Source of the DNA: JARIHD01 sp964610985
Lineage (GTDB): Bacteria > Patescibacteriota > Saccharimonadia > Saccharimonadales > UBA4665
Length of the DNA stretch: 64,000 nt
Direction: 5' to 3'
Assembly (NCBI GenBank): GCA_964610985.1
Contig: CAZSZJ010000002.1
Coordinates: 13,941 to 77,940 of the forward strand
A program made the translations under genes and the position numbers. This document shows, piece after piece, positions 42,962 through 51,751 of this stretch. Position 1 is the first letter of the stretch. Each line of letters opens with the position of its first letter. The notes beneath the pieces were generated by a model. It worked only from the letters and a program-made list of their open reading frames with translations, was not told the origin of the DNA and searched no databases.

Positions 42962-44013
42962 TAGGCCGCCTTATTGCTCGTGTTTCGATCGATAAACGCC
43001 TGGAGATGGCTAGCTGTGAGTGACCGGATATGAATTTGATCATTGACGCCAATCTGTTTGAGTAGTTCCATTGATTTATTATCGTACACTAGCGGCAGAA
43101 AAGCGACGTTGTTCAAATGGGCGGTGATCAGCGAGTGAAACTGTGGGCTAATGACAAACAGCTCTTTCCGGTGCTTTTGGAAGTATAAAAACAGTGACAG
43201 CGGATTAAAGGCAAAATCGGTTATCTGTATATTTTTGTATTTTCGCTGCCAAGCGCATATGCGCTCGTAACCCTTGGGATCGACTTCCTTTGGCTCCATT
43301 AGGGCGACGATGATATCTTTGTCCTGGTTGGCGGCCATGCAAGCCTCAATCAAGTCGGTATAGTTATTTTGCCCCTGTTTAAAACGGCGCAGTGTAATAA
43401 ACAAAGTTTTTTTGCTGACAGGTATGAGCCGTTCAATCTTTTTGACCTCTGGGCCGTAGGAGCTCAGGTCGAGCGATTTAATGTACCAGGCAATGTCGGT
43501 GTCGATAGACACTCGTTTGTTTAGGCGGCCAAAACTCTTTAAAGTCTCTTCGTCGCGGGCAATAATCAAGTTGGCGGCTTTTCCCGCTAGCCAGGCGCTT
43601 ACATGCCCGAGCCAGTTCGTCGAGGAATAATAACCGACACCCACAAGATAGACTTTTTTGCGCAGAAACCAGCGGCTGAAAAACAGCATGCTGCTGAGAA
43701 TAAAGATATTGACATTGACGTCCATGCCCCATAAGCCACCACCACCGATTAACACATTCTTGCTTTTAAATAGTGACCGCAAGACATACTTTTTGTCCGT
43801 AAATGGTACGATCTCGTAGCCGAAATCGTGATGAAAAGCTGAAAATGTCTTTGGTGTGTGGTACGTGATCCGCAGCTGCGTATGACCATTTTTATGGAAC
43901 AAGTTCGACAGGACTTCCATAAGCAATTCGTCCCCGTAATTGCCACCACCGTAATAGCCGATGAGCAGTGTGTTGTCGAGATCTGGTTTTTTGAATAATT
44001 CCAGAATCTTCAT
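42961..44013 (-). CDS. Polysaccharide pyruvyl transferase family protein
   Basis: 350 residues. The N-terminal LLIGYYGGGNYGDELLMEVL is the PS_pyruv_trans (CsaB/WcaK) signature; the second Rossmann half includes LFITLRRFKQGQNNYTDLIEAC and ELFVISPQFHSLITAHLNNVAFLPLVYD, the usual xS.RxHxxIxA region with F-H retained. It ketal-links pyruvate to a glycan sugar, giving it negative charge and possibly a site for binding S-layer-type proteins. Overlaps the next gene by one base. Confidence 0.85.
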   Translation of the reverse strand: MKILELFKKPDLDNTLLIGYYGGGNYGDELLMEVLSNLFHKNGHTQLRITYHTPKTFSAFHHDFGYEIVPFTDKKYVLRSLFKSKNVLIGGGGLWGMDVNVNIFILSSMLFFSRWFLRKKVYLVGVGYYSSTNWLGHVSAWLAGKAANLIIARDEETLKSFGRLNKRVSIDTDIAWYIKSLDLSSYGPEVKKIERLIPVSKKTLFITLRRFKQGQNNYTDLIEACMAANQDKDIIVALMEPKEVDPKGYERICAWQRKYKNIQITDFAFNPLSLFLYFQKHRKELFVISPQFHSLITAHLNNVAFLPLVYDNKSMELLKQIGVNDQIHIRSLTASHLQAFIDRNTSNKAA

Positions 44014-44019
44014 CGCCGC

Positions 44020-44856
44020 TTAAGCCCCTTTCCGTTTGGCCATTAGGTAGCCAAAACCACCGACGCCGAGCTCACAAGTTTTCATGAACAACATGCCAAC
44101 GCCTACTAATGGATTTTTGAATAGCCGGCCGGGTTTAGCGAAAAACAATTTATAGCGGGCCAGCACGCCGGTTTGTGAGCCGACCTCTTCGATCTCGGTA
44201 TTTGCCTGTAAATAAGCAGCGAACTTCTGGGCGTAGTAGTATTTTTTCTTAAGCGTACGCCCTAGCTTCAGGCGGCCTTCGTTATGCATGATGTAAGCAT
44301 CAATGCGGCCGAGGGGCGCCAATCTGGCGACACGCTGTGAGAGGTCCCAGTCTTCGCCGCTGACCATGTTTTCGTTGTAACCGCCAACTTGTAGGTACAC
44401 ATCTTTTTTGAAGAAACGGGCTGCTTCCATCCAGTCGACACCAACGTAAAAAGAACGTTCCAGCTGTTTGCAGCGCGCCCAAAAACCTTGGCCGAACGAT
44501 TCTTCGGGAATAATAATTTCCCCAAGGGCTGGGTTGTCGGTCATCCCTTCCACAGCGGCTTCAATAACACGCGGCGTCAACTCCATATCCGAATCAATGA
44601 TGGCGATATATTCACCACGGGCCTGTTGCACGCCGTAATTGCGCTGCACTGAGCGCTCAGGATTCTTATTGAGGACATGCGGGGTGTATTTGGCGGCAAT
44701 GGCTTTGGTCTTGTCGGTCGAGCTGTTATCAACAACAATTATTTCGATGTTCTGGTAAGACTGCGCTGCGATAGATTGCAGGCAGGCCTCTAGGACATTA
44801 GCGCTATTGTATGTCGGTACGATAACCGAGACTAAAGGTGGTACGGTGTTTCCCAC
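44020..44856 (-). CDS. GT2 family glycosyltransferase
   Basis: 278 residues. VSVIVPTYNSANVLEACLQSIAAQ, IIVVDNSSTDKT, AIIDSDMELTP (DxD) and VSGEDWDLSQRVARL (ED motif). Membrane association through a hydrophobic C-terminus. Overlaps the upstream GT4 gene by 25 nt in another frame. Confidence 0.85.
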   Translation of the reverse strand: MGNTVPPLVSVIVPTYNSANVLEACLQSIAAQSYQNIEIIVVDNSSTDKTKAIAAKYTPHVLNKNPERSVQRNYGVQQARGEYIAIIDSDMELTPRVIEAAVEGMTDNPALGEIIIPEESFGQGFWARCKQLERSFYVGVDWMEAARFFKKDVYLQVGGYNENMVSGEDWDLSQRVARLAPLGRIDAYIMHNEGRLKLGRTLKKKYYYAQKFAAYLQANTEIEEVGSQTGVLARYKLFFAKPGRLFKNPLVGVGMLFMKTCELGVGGFGYLMAKRKGA

Positions 44857-46007
44857 GACTTCCTCATTTTCTTTTCTTTGCTGCTACTCTCGGACTTCTG
44901 TAATACGCTCATAAAATTGTCATAACTTTTGTCAAAAGTCAATTCTTTGCTCCACTCCCAGCCTGCCTGGCGCATTGCTTCGTAGCGCTTTGGTTGCTGG
45001 AGTATGCTGATGATACCGTCTGCTAATGCCGAAGGGTTTACATCCGTAATAATGCCGGTTTGGTCGTGTTTGACGCTATCGCGTAAGCCGTCGACGTTAT
45101 AGACAACTGCAGGGGTTCCTTGGCTGGCTGCTTCGCTGACAATCAGTCCCCAGCCCTCTTTTACCGATGTAACAGTGATTAGATGACAGCGCTGCATTAC
45201 CTCGATCTTCTTCTCGCTCGAAACCCGCCCCAGGTGTGTAATGTCTTTTTTGTATGGGCTTTTGGCGATGTACTCGAGCAGTTGCTGACCGTATCGGCCT
45301 TTCGTGTCGCCAACGAGCATCATGGCGAGGTCGGGCAGTCGTTTTTTGGCTATTTCAAATGCTTTGACCTGGTCGACAGTCCGCTTCATGCCACGCGCAG
45401 CGCCGAGACTGAGAATAGTTGGTCGACTGTATTTTTGGATCGTGTCGAGGTTGGCGGCCGGCCTGATATGAATGCCCTGGCCAACGATATGTACTTTATC
45501 GTCGCGAAAACCGAAGCGCTTCAGGTCCGCTTTGGTGCTTCTCGATACTGTCATGGTCGTCGTGCCAGCCTTGCCCAGAGCGAACGTGCTGAGCGGTTCA
45601 ATAATCCAGTAGCCTAGATGACTAATGGGCAACGGCGCTTCGTAGTGCCAGATTTTGCGTGCCAGTTGATGGTAAAATAGCAGTGGTTTTTTACCGTTGT
45701 TATTGAAAAAAGCAGCGAAATAGGGCGCTGTATTAACGGTCTCAATCACTTCGTCAAAGGAGCCGCGTAGGTGGCGCAGATAATAATAAAAAGCTTGGAA
45801 CGGGTGCAAGTAGCGGTTGTTGCCGACACGGATAATCTCTATGCCCCCGAGCGTTTCGCGCTGTGGCGCGCCAGGGTAGCGAGCGGTCAGGATGGTCACC
45901 TGATGGCCGTCGCGAAGCAAGCGGTCGCTTAGTTCGTGCATTACCACTTCTGCCCCGCCCGCCCCAGGATGATTTTTGTCCTTCCAGGCTAACCACAATA
46001 TTTTCAT
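44832..46007 (-). CDS. GT4 family glycosyltransferase
   Basis: 391 residues, GT-B fold. N-terminal ILWLAWKDKNHPGAGGAEVVMHELSDRLLRDGHQVTIL is the acceptor-side glycine loop; the C-terminal donor site includes LSLGAARGMKRTVDQVKAF and TVTSVKEGWGLIVSEAASQGTPAVVYNVDGLRDSV with the E-x7-E motif. Retaining enzyme that adds a sugar, typically mannose or rhamnose type, to the lipid-linked glycan. Confidence 0.9.
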   Translation of the reverse strand: MKILWLAWKDKNHPGAGGAEVVMHELSDRLLRDGHQVTILTARYPGAPQRETLGGIEIIRVGNNRYLHPFQAFYYYLRHLRGSFDEVIETVNTAPYFAAFFNNNGKKPLLFYHQLARKIWHYEAPLPISHLGYWIIEPLSTFALGKAGTTTMTVSRSTKADLKRFGFRDDKVHIVGQGIHIRPAANLDTIQKYSRPTILSLGAARGMKRTVDQVKAFEIAKKRLPDLAMMLVGDTKGRYGQQLLEYIAKSPYKKDITHLGRVSSEKKIEVMQRCHLITVTSVKEGWGLIVSEAASQGTPAVVYNVDGLRDSVKHDQTGIITDVNPSALADGIISILQQPKRYEAMRQAGWEWSKELTFDKSYDNFMSVLQKSESSSKEKKMRKSWETPYHL

Positions 46008-46009
46008 AT

Positions 46010-46963
46010 TTATTCATCCTCCCGCGGTGTGGGTCGCAGGACGTACAGCGGCCGGTTGGCGACCTCGTCATAAATATGGGCAATGTACAAGGCCACCAGA
46101 CCGAGCGCGCTGAGTACGATGCCGACCAAAAAAATGGTGAGTAGCGCCAGAATTGCGGTAGCACGGATATTGAGTCCCAGCGGATCATCTAAAATATATT
46201 GCTGTGTAAAGACGAACAGTCCAAGCGGCCCGGAAGTCGCCAAAATGAACACGCCAAAGTACCCTGCAAGCCGTAGCGGCGTTAAACTGTAGGCGGTAAG
46301 GCTGTTGATCGCCAAGCCGACAAGTTTGCTGAGGCTGTACCCTGCTTCGCCGTGTTGGCGCAGGCGTGCCGTAAAGTGAATGTAGCCGCGGGTAAAGCCC
46401 AACCAGTCAATCAGTCCGCGATTCATGCGATTACGCTCGGTAAAACGGTTAAATTCGTTAATGACACAGCGGTCGATCAGGCGGAAGTCGGTTGCATGCG
46501 CCGTGATCTGCGTATGGGAAATCTTCTGCATAATCCTGTAAAACCACACCGAGGCTTTCTTTTTGAACCAGGTTTCATTTTTGTCATAGGTCCGCACACC
46601 GACAACAACCTCAAAGCCCTCTTCCCATTTCTTGATAAACTCGCCAATCAGCTCAGGTGGGTGCTGCAAATCGGCATCCATGATCAGCGCGGCGTCGCCT
46701 GTGACCGCATGAATGCCAGCCGCCACGGCGGCCTCTTTGCCAAAGTTGCGGCTAAAGCCCAAGTAGTGGATTTGCTTGTCGGTCTTAGCCAATTCGCGAA
46801 TAACACGCGCTGAATTGTCTTGGCTGCCATCGTCCACGAGAATAAATTCAAAGTCATAAGGCAGTTTATCGGTATGCTCGTGCAGTTCTTTGAGTAGTAG
46901 CGGAATATTGGCCGACTCATTATAAATGGGGGTAATAATAGCAATACGTTTTGGGTTATTCAT
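46010..46963 (-). CDS. Polyprenyl-phosphate glycosyltransferase (DPM1/GtrB-like)
   Basis: 317 residues. GT2 domain with IAIITPIYNESANIPLLLKELHEH, LVDDGSQDNSA and LIMDADLQHPPELI (DxD-x-QHPP, typical of dolichol/undecaprenyl-phosphate sugar synthases), then two C-terminal helices (YFGVFILATSGPLGLFVFTQQYIL; AILALLTIFLVGIVLSALGLVALYIAHIY). It makes a polyprenyl-phosphate sugar on the inner face, the donor type needed by the two GT-C proteins of the same operon. Confidence 0.9.
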   Translation of the reverse strand: MNNPKRIAIITPIYNESANIPLLLKELHEHTDKLPYDFEFILVDDGSQDNSARVIRELAKTDKQIHYLGFSRNFGKEAAVAAGIHAVTGDAALIMDADLQHPPELIGEFIKKWEEGFEVVVGVRTYDKNETWFKKKASVWFYRIMQKISHTQITAHATDFRLIDRCVINEFNRFTERNRMNRGLIDWLGFTRGYIHFTARLRQHGEAGYSLSKLVGLAINSLTAYSLTPLRLAGYFGVFILATSGPLGLFVFTQQYILDDPLGLNIRATAILALLTIFLVGIVLSALGLVALYIAHIYDEVANRPLYVLRPTPREDE

Positions 46964-48269
46964 TGTTCTTCCTTGTCCTCATCTCCAATGCCACACGCCA
47001 CATCACTATCATGCCGAGCAATGCGGCAGCGGCGATGGCCATGCTTTGTACGATCATTGTTAGGTTTTCGTGGCGCGTCAAAAGCAGTCCCAACGTGAGC
47101 GCCACGCCTGCGCCCATGACTCCAATAATGCGATAACGCCGTAATGCCATGTAATAACTGGCTACCAGATTAATGACCGAGACCAAAAACAGGGCCAGGC
47201 CCAAAATTGGCAGCAAGTGGGCGTATGGTGCATAGGTTTGACCCATAAGGATAGTGACAACCCACTCCGGCGCGACCGCGAAGCCTACGCTGACGCTTCC
47301 GCCGAGCACTGCCAGGATAAGAAATGATTTTAGCAGGAACTTTCGATTTTCACCGCTGGGCCGGTCTAATTTAACGACGGGGAGCATGACCTGGGCTACT
47401 GAGGCGGTCAAGAAAAAGATAATTTTGGCAACGGTGGCGATGCCAGCATAACCGCCCGCCGTCGTGGCATCAAAAAAGTACTTTACGGCAATAACATCGA
47501 TGCTCGACAAAATTACGATGGCCAACGAAACGCCCAGGACGAATAACGCATACTTTAGCTCTGGCAGCAGCAGTTTCATGTCCGGCTTAGAGAAGTAGCC
47601 GCCAAGATTCGCGCCTGGAAAACCGCGCTGTCGCGCCCGCGTCGCTATATACGCAAAGGCGATCAACTGGGCGATAATCAAGCCGCCAATGGCGCCGTTG
47701 ACTCCCAGGCCAATCATCACCAGTATAACGGCACCGACTAACTTGCCGAGTGCGACGATTACATTGCCCAAAGAGACCTGGCCAAATTGCTGTTGTCCGC
47801 GCAGAAAAGCGCTGCGAAAGGTAAAGGGAATGGTGCTAATGAATGCCAGTAGCAGGATAATAAACGGGGCCGGCGACTCGAACTTAAGCGCATTGCCTAT
47901 CACCGGACTCAGGGTGACGCCGACAACCAGCGTGGCTGCGCCTGCCATGACGGCCAGTTTCTCCAGTTCAAAAATGAGCCGGTCCTGCTTGCCTTTGTCT
48001 GTATGATTGGCTACCACATTGACGGTCACTTGGCTCAGTACTGCTAACAGTAGCGTGAGTTGCAAGAAAAATGAAATCAGCACTTGCACTTCGCCATATT
48101 GCTCAATATTGAGCAATCGCCCTAATACCGGATAATAGGCGTAATTGACAATGCTAACGACAAGGGATCCCAAAAAGAATATTGCGTTATGGCGCAAGAA
48201 TGTGTTTTGAAATAGTCGGTCATGTATATTTTTCAAATGCACAGTTTTATTACCGCCAACGCTATACAT
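46956..48269 (-). CDS. Wzx-type oligosaccharide flippase
   Basis: 437 residues, about 12-14 membrane helices of the MVF/polysaccharide-transport superfamily: FFLGSLVVSIVNYAYYPVLGRLLNIEQYGEVQVLISF at the start is the usual first-helix pattern with YG. It flips lipid-linked glycans to the outer face. First gene of the glycan operon (48.3 to 37.2 kb); it overlaps the DPM1-like gene by 8 nt. The exact start is uncertain, because the first 30 residues are polar and a later start is possible. Confidence 0.85.
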   Translation of the reverse strand: MYSVGGNKTVHLKNIHDRLFQNTFLRHNAIFFLGSLVVSIVNYAYYPVLGRLLNIEQYGEVQVLISFFLQLTLLLAVLSQVTVNVVANHTDKGKQDRLIFELEKLAVMAGAATLVVGVTLSPVIGNALKFESPAPFIILLLAFISTIPFTFRSAFLRGQQQFGQVSLGNVIVALGKLVGAVILVMIGLGVNGAIGGLIIAQLIAFAYIATRARQRGFPGANLGGYFSKPDMKLLLPELKYALFVLGVSLAIVILSSIDVIAVKYFFDATTAGGYAGIATVAKIIFFLTASVAQVMLPVVKLDRPSGENRKFLLKSFLILAVLGGSVSVGFAVAPEWVVTILMGQTYAPYAHLLPILGLALFLVSVINLVASYYMALRRYRIIGVMGAGVALTLGLLLTRHENLTMIVQSMAIAAAALLGMIVMWRVALEMRTRKNNE

Positions 48270-48621
48270 AAGAGTGCAGGACTCATATGAAAAACGTACC
48301 GGTCCTCATTATGATAATGCTCAGGCAATCAGAAACAGACTTGCTTTCAACTATTAAATAATAATGTACCCTATCCCGGCATCACCGTCAAATTTCTTAT
48401 AGCATCTTAGCGAATAATTGTTTAAGGAAATCGTCAAATATCTTTTATATCGTATGCCAATTGGCTCCATCACTCACTAAGGTGATGGATGGCCTACTGG
48501 AGCCAGTGAGCGTTTGAGTTGCAGAACCATCAATGGTCTGTGATGCGATTGTGGGAAGAGTCAAGTCGTTTGCTGACGAGAGTGTCCCTTGACGTCAAGG
48601 GACAGATCAGATTCACTTAAT
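48270..48621. other. Intergenic region between the glycan operon and the IS remnant
   Basis: 352 nt, AT-rich in its first half. It contains nested inverted repeats at 48462-48505 (TGGCTCC/GGAGCCA outside, CATCAC/GTGATG inside) and the perfect palindrome at 48583-48604. No plausible gene. Confidence 0.55.
48583..48604. repeat. 22-bp perfect palindrome before the IS1595-type transposase
   Basis: Arms TGTCCCTTGAC and GTCAAGGGACA with no spacer, 17 nt before the transposase ATG. Likely part of the left end of the insertion sequence or its regulatory site; I did not find a matching right end. Confidence 0.6.
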
Positions 48622-49489
48622 ATGAAAGCTCCCCGCTACACCATCGACACATTGCACCAGCAATTTCCTGATGATGACACATGCTTGGACTACATGTTCC
48701 AAAAGCAGTACGGTGATCTCAAAGCTTGTCCGAAATGTGGCGTAGTGAGCCCCCGTTACTAACGCGCCCGTGGCTGCAAGTGCTACGCCTGCAACGACTG
48801 CGGCTATCAGATAAGTCCGCTCGCTAGCACTGTCTTCCACAAATCAGAAACGCCGCTTAAGAAATGATTTTATGCTATCTACTTATTTAGCGTTGGCAAG
48901 AATGGCGTGAGCGCCAAGGAAATTGAGCGTCACCTGGGCGTAACGTACAAGACGACATGGCGTATGGCAAAGCAAATCCGGCTTATGATGCAGCAAGGCG
49001 GCAATCCACTATCGGGTATTGTCGAGGCTGACGAGACATATATCGGCGGAAGAGCTAAGCAAGAGCGTAAGTTCAATAATAAGACTGCTGTCGTCGGCAT
49101 TGTTGAGCAAAAGAAAGGTGTTGGCCGAGTTAAGGCTTTTACGGCCAAGCATGCCGATGCGACCGTAACCTTGCCGCTCCTGCGAGCCAACAATTGAAGC
49201 CGATTCGACCTTGCAGACGGACGAGAGCCGCATCTACTCACGGGTTAAGCGAGACTTCACGCATGAGTACGTCAATCACAGCAAACTAGAGTACGTCAAA
49301 TCTGGCGTGCACACGAATACGATTGAGGGCTTTTGGGGTCAGCTCAAGCGTTCTCTGGATGGGACGTATCACTGCGTTTCGCCGAAGTACCTTCAGCTTT
49401 ATGTGAACGAGTTTGTGTATCGGTATAATCACCGCGACGTGGATGCTTTTCCTGTTCTGCTGGAATCGGCTGCGAAGCGCGTTCGATAG
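48622..49489 (+). pseudogene. Decayed IS1595-family (ISXO2-like) transposase
   Basis: ATG at 48622 followed by the family's zinc-ribbon start (CPKCG...CKCYACNDCGYQISP), then helix-turn-helix text KNGVSAKEIERHLGVTYKTTWRMAKQIR, the DDE-type core EADETYIGGRAK and the C-terminal HTNTIEGFWGQLKRSLDGTYHCVSPKYLQLYVNEFVYRYNHR. Broken by TAA near 48760, TGA near 48866 at a position where relatives have Trp, and a frameshift near 49185. Non-functional. Its presence marks the left side of the accessory region. Confidence 0.85.
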
Positions 49490-49596
49490 TACGCTTAACA
49501 TCCTCCTGGACATTAGGGTTACGCTCGGAGTCGGGCAATGAGTCCTCATACTTTTTGATGCTTTTTGCGGATTTCTTCGTCAGACTTATTGGGCAT
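49344..49596 (-). pseudogene. Small frameshifted ORF antisense to the transposase 3' end
   Basis: ATG at 49596 reads MPNKSDEEIRKKHQK and stops; dropping one A from the AAAAA run near 49564 continues YEDSLPDSERNPNVQEDVKRTIERASQ and on across the transposase C-terminal codons on the opposite strand. TACAAT lies 6 nt before ATG, the local leaderless pattern. So a small gene outside or at the edge of the element uses antisense transposase DNA for its C-terminus. Not recognised as a named family. Confidence 0.5.
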
Positions 49597-49598
49597 AG

Positions 49599-50132
49599 TT
49601 ATATTGTAACTCCTAATGCCAGGATATCTCTGGCTGCCTTCAAAAGTATGATATCTCGCGGCTTAATACGCTTGCCGTCGTAGTTATTAGGCGCGTCAGC
49701 TTCTAGAGTTGTGATGGCCTCATCAATATTCTTTGCCCATACAGGCTCAAAACCATCTCCTTGTTCTTCTTCAGTAAACTCAGAAGGTTTTTGATCGCCC
49801 TCTAACTTGGCTAGGAAACAGTAGGATTCTTGGTATTGCTGCCATTCATCACGATATTCGCGTACTTCGCCCACTTCAGCGACGACTTTAGCCTTACACC
49901 CGATTTCCTCAAGCAGCTCTCGCTCGAGCGCCGCGTGCATAACTTCGCCTTCGTCAATGCCACCGCCTGGCAATTTATGGTAGCCTTTGCGGCTGACGTG
50001 CAGGAGTGCAACTTGACCCGTAGTATCTAGAATGACTGCCCTCACGGCTTTTCGATGGCTAAAGTTTGCCGTATCAACAACCGGCGCTGCAGGATTAACA
50101 TCTTGCTCCGCTATCGTAGCTAAAACTTTCAT
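49599..50132 (-). CDS. Nudix hydrolase
   Basis: 177 residues. The Nudix box GGGIDEGEVMHAALERELLEEIG fits G-x5-E-x7-R-E-x-x-E-E-x-G exactly, so Mg2+-dependent cleavage of a nucleoside-diphosphate-linked compound is expected; the substrate is unknown. It follows the XRE regulator gene by 8 nt on the same strand and is probably controlled by it. Confidence 0.9.
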   Translation of the reverse strand: MKVLATIAEQDVNPAAPVVDTANFSHRKAVRAVILDTTGQVALLHVSRKGYHKLPGGGIDEGEVMHAALERELLEEIGCKAKVVAEVGEVREYRDEWQQYQESYCFLAKLEGDQKPSEFTEEEQGDGFEPVWAKNIDEAITTLEADAPNNYDGKRIKPRDIILLKAARDILALGVTI

Positions 50133-50140
50133 CGGCTAGG

Positions 50141-50368
50141 CTACAAACCTTTAAATAATTCGGCCACAGGCACTTTCAGCGCCTGAGCGATTTTGTCCAG
50201 TGTTCCGAGCCGCACCCATCGCTTGCCAGTTTCAATGTAAGCGATCGTGACAACGCTCATATTTACTCGCTCAGCTAATTGGTTTTGGGTGATGCCCTTG
50301 CTCTTCCGTACTTCGGCAATTCGTTTGCCGAAGGCGTGTAATAGTTTTCCTTCTTGTGGCGTACTCAT
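50141..50368 (-). CDS. XRE-family HTH transcriptional regulator
   Basis: 75 residues consisting almost entirely of a lambda-repressor-type five-helix domain: RIAEVRKSKGITQNQLAERVNMSVVTIAYIETGKRWVRLGTLDKIAQALKVPVAELF. The 17-bp palindromes in its divergent promoter region are its likely operators, so it would repress itself with the Nudix gene and the opposite three-gene unit. Confidence 0.9.
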   Translation of the reverse strand: MSTPQEGKLLHAFGKRIAEVRKSKGITQNQLAERVNMSVVTIAYIETGKRWVRLGTLDKIAQALKVPVAELFKGL

Positions 50369-50386
50369 ATTTTAAGGGTAGATGTT

Positions 50387-50472
50387 ATAAACCAATAGTT
50401 AAATAAACTCGTAGTTTATGTATTGCCAGGAATGTGCTAACTTTAAGGAGTAAACATAAACTAGTAGTTTAT
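50387..50472. promoter_or_regulatory. Three 17-bp operators in the divergent XRE promoter region
   Basis: Consensus ATAAACTA-G-TAGTTTAT. The copy at 50456-50472 is a perfect palindrome around G, the one at 50403-50419 differs by one base (C for A), and a degenerate copy (13 of 17) lies at 50387-50403. Copies one and two overlie the TATAAC -10 region for the XRE gene; the third lies immediately before the start of the rightward unit. Confidence 0.75.
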
Positions 50473-50483
50473 TGAGGAAGATC

Positions 50484-50765
50484 ATGCCTATAACTCAATT
50501 TCCTGAGGATTTAGTACCAAAACAAACCCTGACTTGTGCAGTCTGTGGCCAGCTTATCCCACCCGATAAAGCAACGGCTGGGCTTTTCAGCGCGGATAAC
50601 TTCCAGCTCTTTGCTTGCAATGCCCATTTTTGGGAGAGCAACCGTTTCATTGTGGGCTGGATTGAGTTCGCAGCTCAAGAACGACTGCGCATGATGAATG
50701 CCGGACGCGACCCTAGCTCATTAACAGATGGTGGAGGCGAGTATTATGCATGGCCTATATCGTGA
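50484..50765 (+). CDS. Small zinc-ribbon-like protein, 93 aa
   Basis: Not recognised. CAVCGQLIPPDKA at about 18-30 is a CxxC knuckle, and a C-N-A-H at about 45-48 could complete a metal site. Ends in an aromatic, Gly-rich tail. GAGGA precedes ATG at 50484; the frame opens four codons earlier at a TTG inside the operator. First gene of a unit divergent from the XRE regulator; overlaps the next gene by 20 nt. Confidence 0.6.
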   Translation: MPITQFPEDLVPKQTLTCAVCGQLIPPDKATAGLFSADNFQLFACNAHFWESNRFIVGWIEFAAQERLRMMNAGRDPSSLTDGGGEYYAWPIS

Positions 50766-51189
50766 AGATAGGCGTCCGGGCAGTAGTCCTATTTCTCAAG
50801 ACCTCGCTAAACATTTGTATGCTCGCATGCTTTGCGGCAAGGTCGCGATTGTCGCTGAAAGGCCAGGCGCAATGCTCGCAGCAGTGCGTAAACAGTGGAT
50901 GAACGTTGAGCGCAAGATAAGACGAGAGCGCTCCAGTACGCTGGACGCGCGTAAGATACTGGAACTAACCTACCAGCTGCCACGTTTCCAGACACTCGTA
51001 TTTACCGCCAAACGGCCGCTTGAAGAACCACGAGCTGACGTACAATTTGCCACCATTGGGGACTTCTTGGAATGGCCGCCACAATGTCGGACTCTGTACG
51101 TGACCTGTCCGGTCGGGCTAGAACAGCTCCATATGGTAACAAGCTGGATGCCTCCGTATTCGTTGGTAGTGGTATACGAGGCAGCCTGA
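50746..51189 (+). CDS. Hypothetical protein, 147 aa
   Basis: Not recognised. Alpha/beta protein: a helical, Arg-rich first half (AAVRKQWMNVERKIRRERSSTLDARKILELTYQL) and strands in the second (TLVFTAKRPLEE, CRTLYVTCPVGLEQLHMVTSW, YSLVVVYEA). GGAGG lies 8 nt before ATG. Middle gene of the XRE-controlled unit. Confidence 0.55.
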   Translation: MHGLYREDRRPGSSPISQDLAKHLYARMLCGKVAIVAERPGAMLAAVRKQWMNVERKIRRERSSTLDARKILELTYQLPRFQTLVFTAKRPLEEPRADVQFATIGDFLEWPPQCRTLYVTCPVGLEQLHMVTSWMPPYSLVVVYEAA

Positions 51190-51208
51190 GGTATAATCGG
51201 CACTTGCA

Positions 51209-51751
51209 ATGATTATCTCCATCGACGAGTCGGGTACCCACAAACAGGACGGCAAGAGCGTTATAGCGTTAGTCTATGTTGTAGTCAAAAACCTGGAAGC
51301 TACCGAGCAGCTCGTGCTCAAAGCCGAACGATCCGCGGGCATCCATGGCTCCCATTGGGCGCACCGTAACTGGCAGATGCGTAAACGCTTTATCGAGGAA
51401 ATAGCAATGGGCGACTTCAAGGTTAAGATTGCTTACGTGACAAACCCTATCATTCTAGATAAGGCTTTAGCCGAGGCATTGCAGCACCTACTGGCCGAAC
51501 GAAACATTAGTCAAATCCTCATAGACGGTGATAAGCCAAAAACATACACGCGTCAGCTCAAAAAGGTACTGCGAGACAAAGGGATTACTATGCGTAAGTT
51601 CCGCTCCGTAAAAGACGAAGCATATCCTATGATCCGTATCGCTGATGCCGTGGCTGGGGCAGCTCGGGCGACGTATGACGATCCACGCGGCAAAGCAGCT
51701 CCCTTGTTGAAGCTATTAGAATCTAAAATAGAACTCCGCATTGATCTCTAA
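51209..51751 (+). CDS. DUF3800-family protein (RNase H-like fold)
   Basis: 180 residues. Starts MIISIDESGTH, the DUF3800 signature strand with the first acidic residues, continues with ILIDGDKPKT as second acidic strand, and ends with DEAYPMIRIADAVAGAARATYDD, the conserved D-x-x-L/I-x-x-A-D-x-V-A-G helix. Such proteins are predicted nucleases and occur in mobile and defence regions; activity is mostly unproven. Last gene of the XRE-controlled unit. Confidence 0.75.
   Translation: MIISIDESGTHKQDGKSVIALVYVVVKNLEATEQLVLKAERSAGIHGSHWAHRNWQMRKRFIEEIAMGDFKVKIAYVTNPIILDKALAEALQHLLAERNISQILIDGDKPKTYTRQLKKVLRDKGITMRKFRSVKDEAYPMIRIADAVAGAARATYDDPRGKAAPLLKLLESKIELRIDL

Noticed and set aside
48462..48505. 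Nested inverted repeats as a possible CRISPR or tRNA-like element
   Set aside because: Single copy, no direct repeats with spacers and no cloverleaf; kept only as part of the intergenic note. No CRISPR array exists in the window.
48860..48870. TGA at a conserved Trp position, suggesting recoded TGA
   Set aside because: Many intact genes here end with TGA (atpG, atpD, the third inserted ORF), and this frame also has TAA and a frameshift; it is decay, not recoding.
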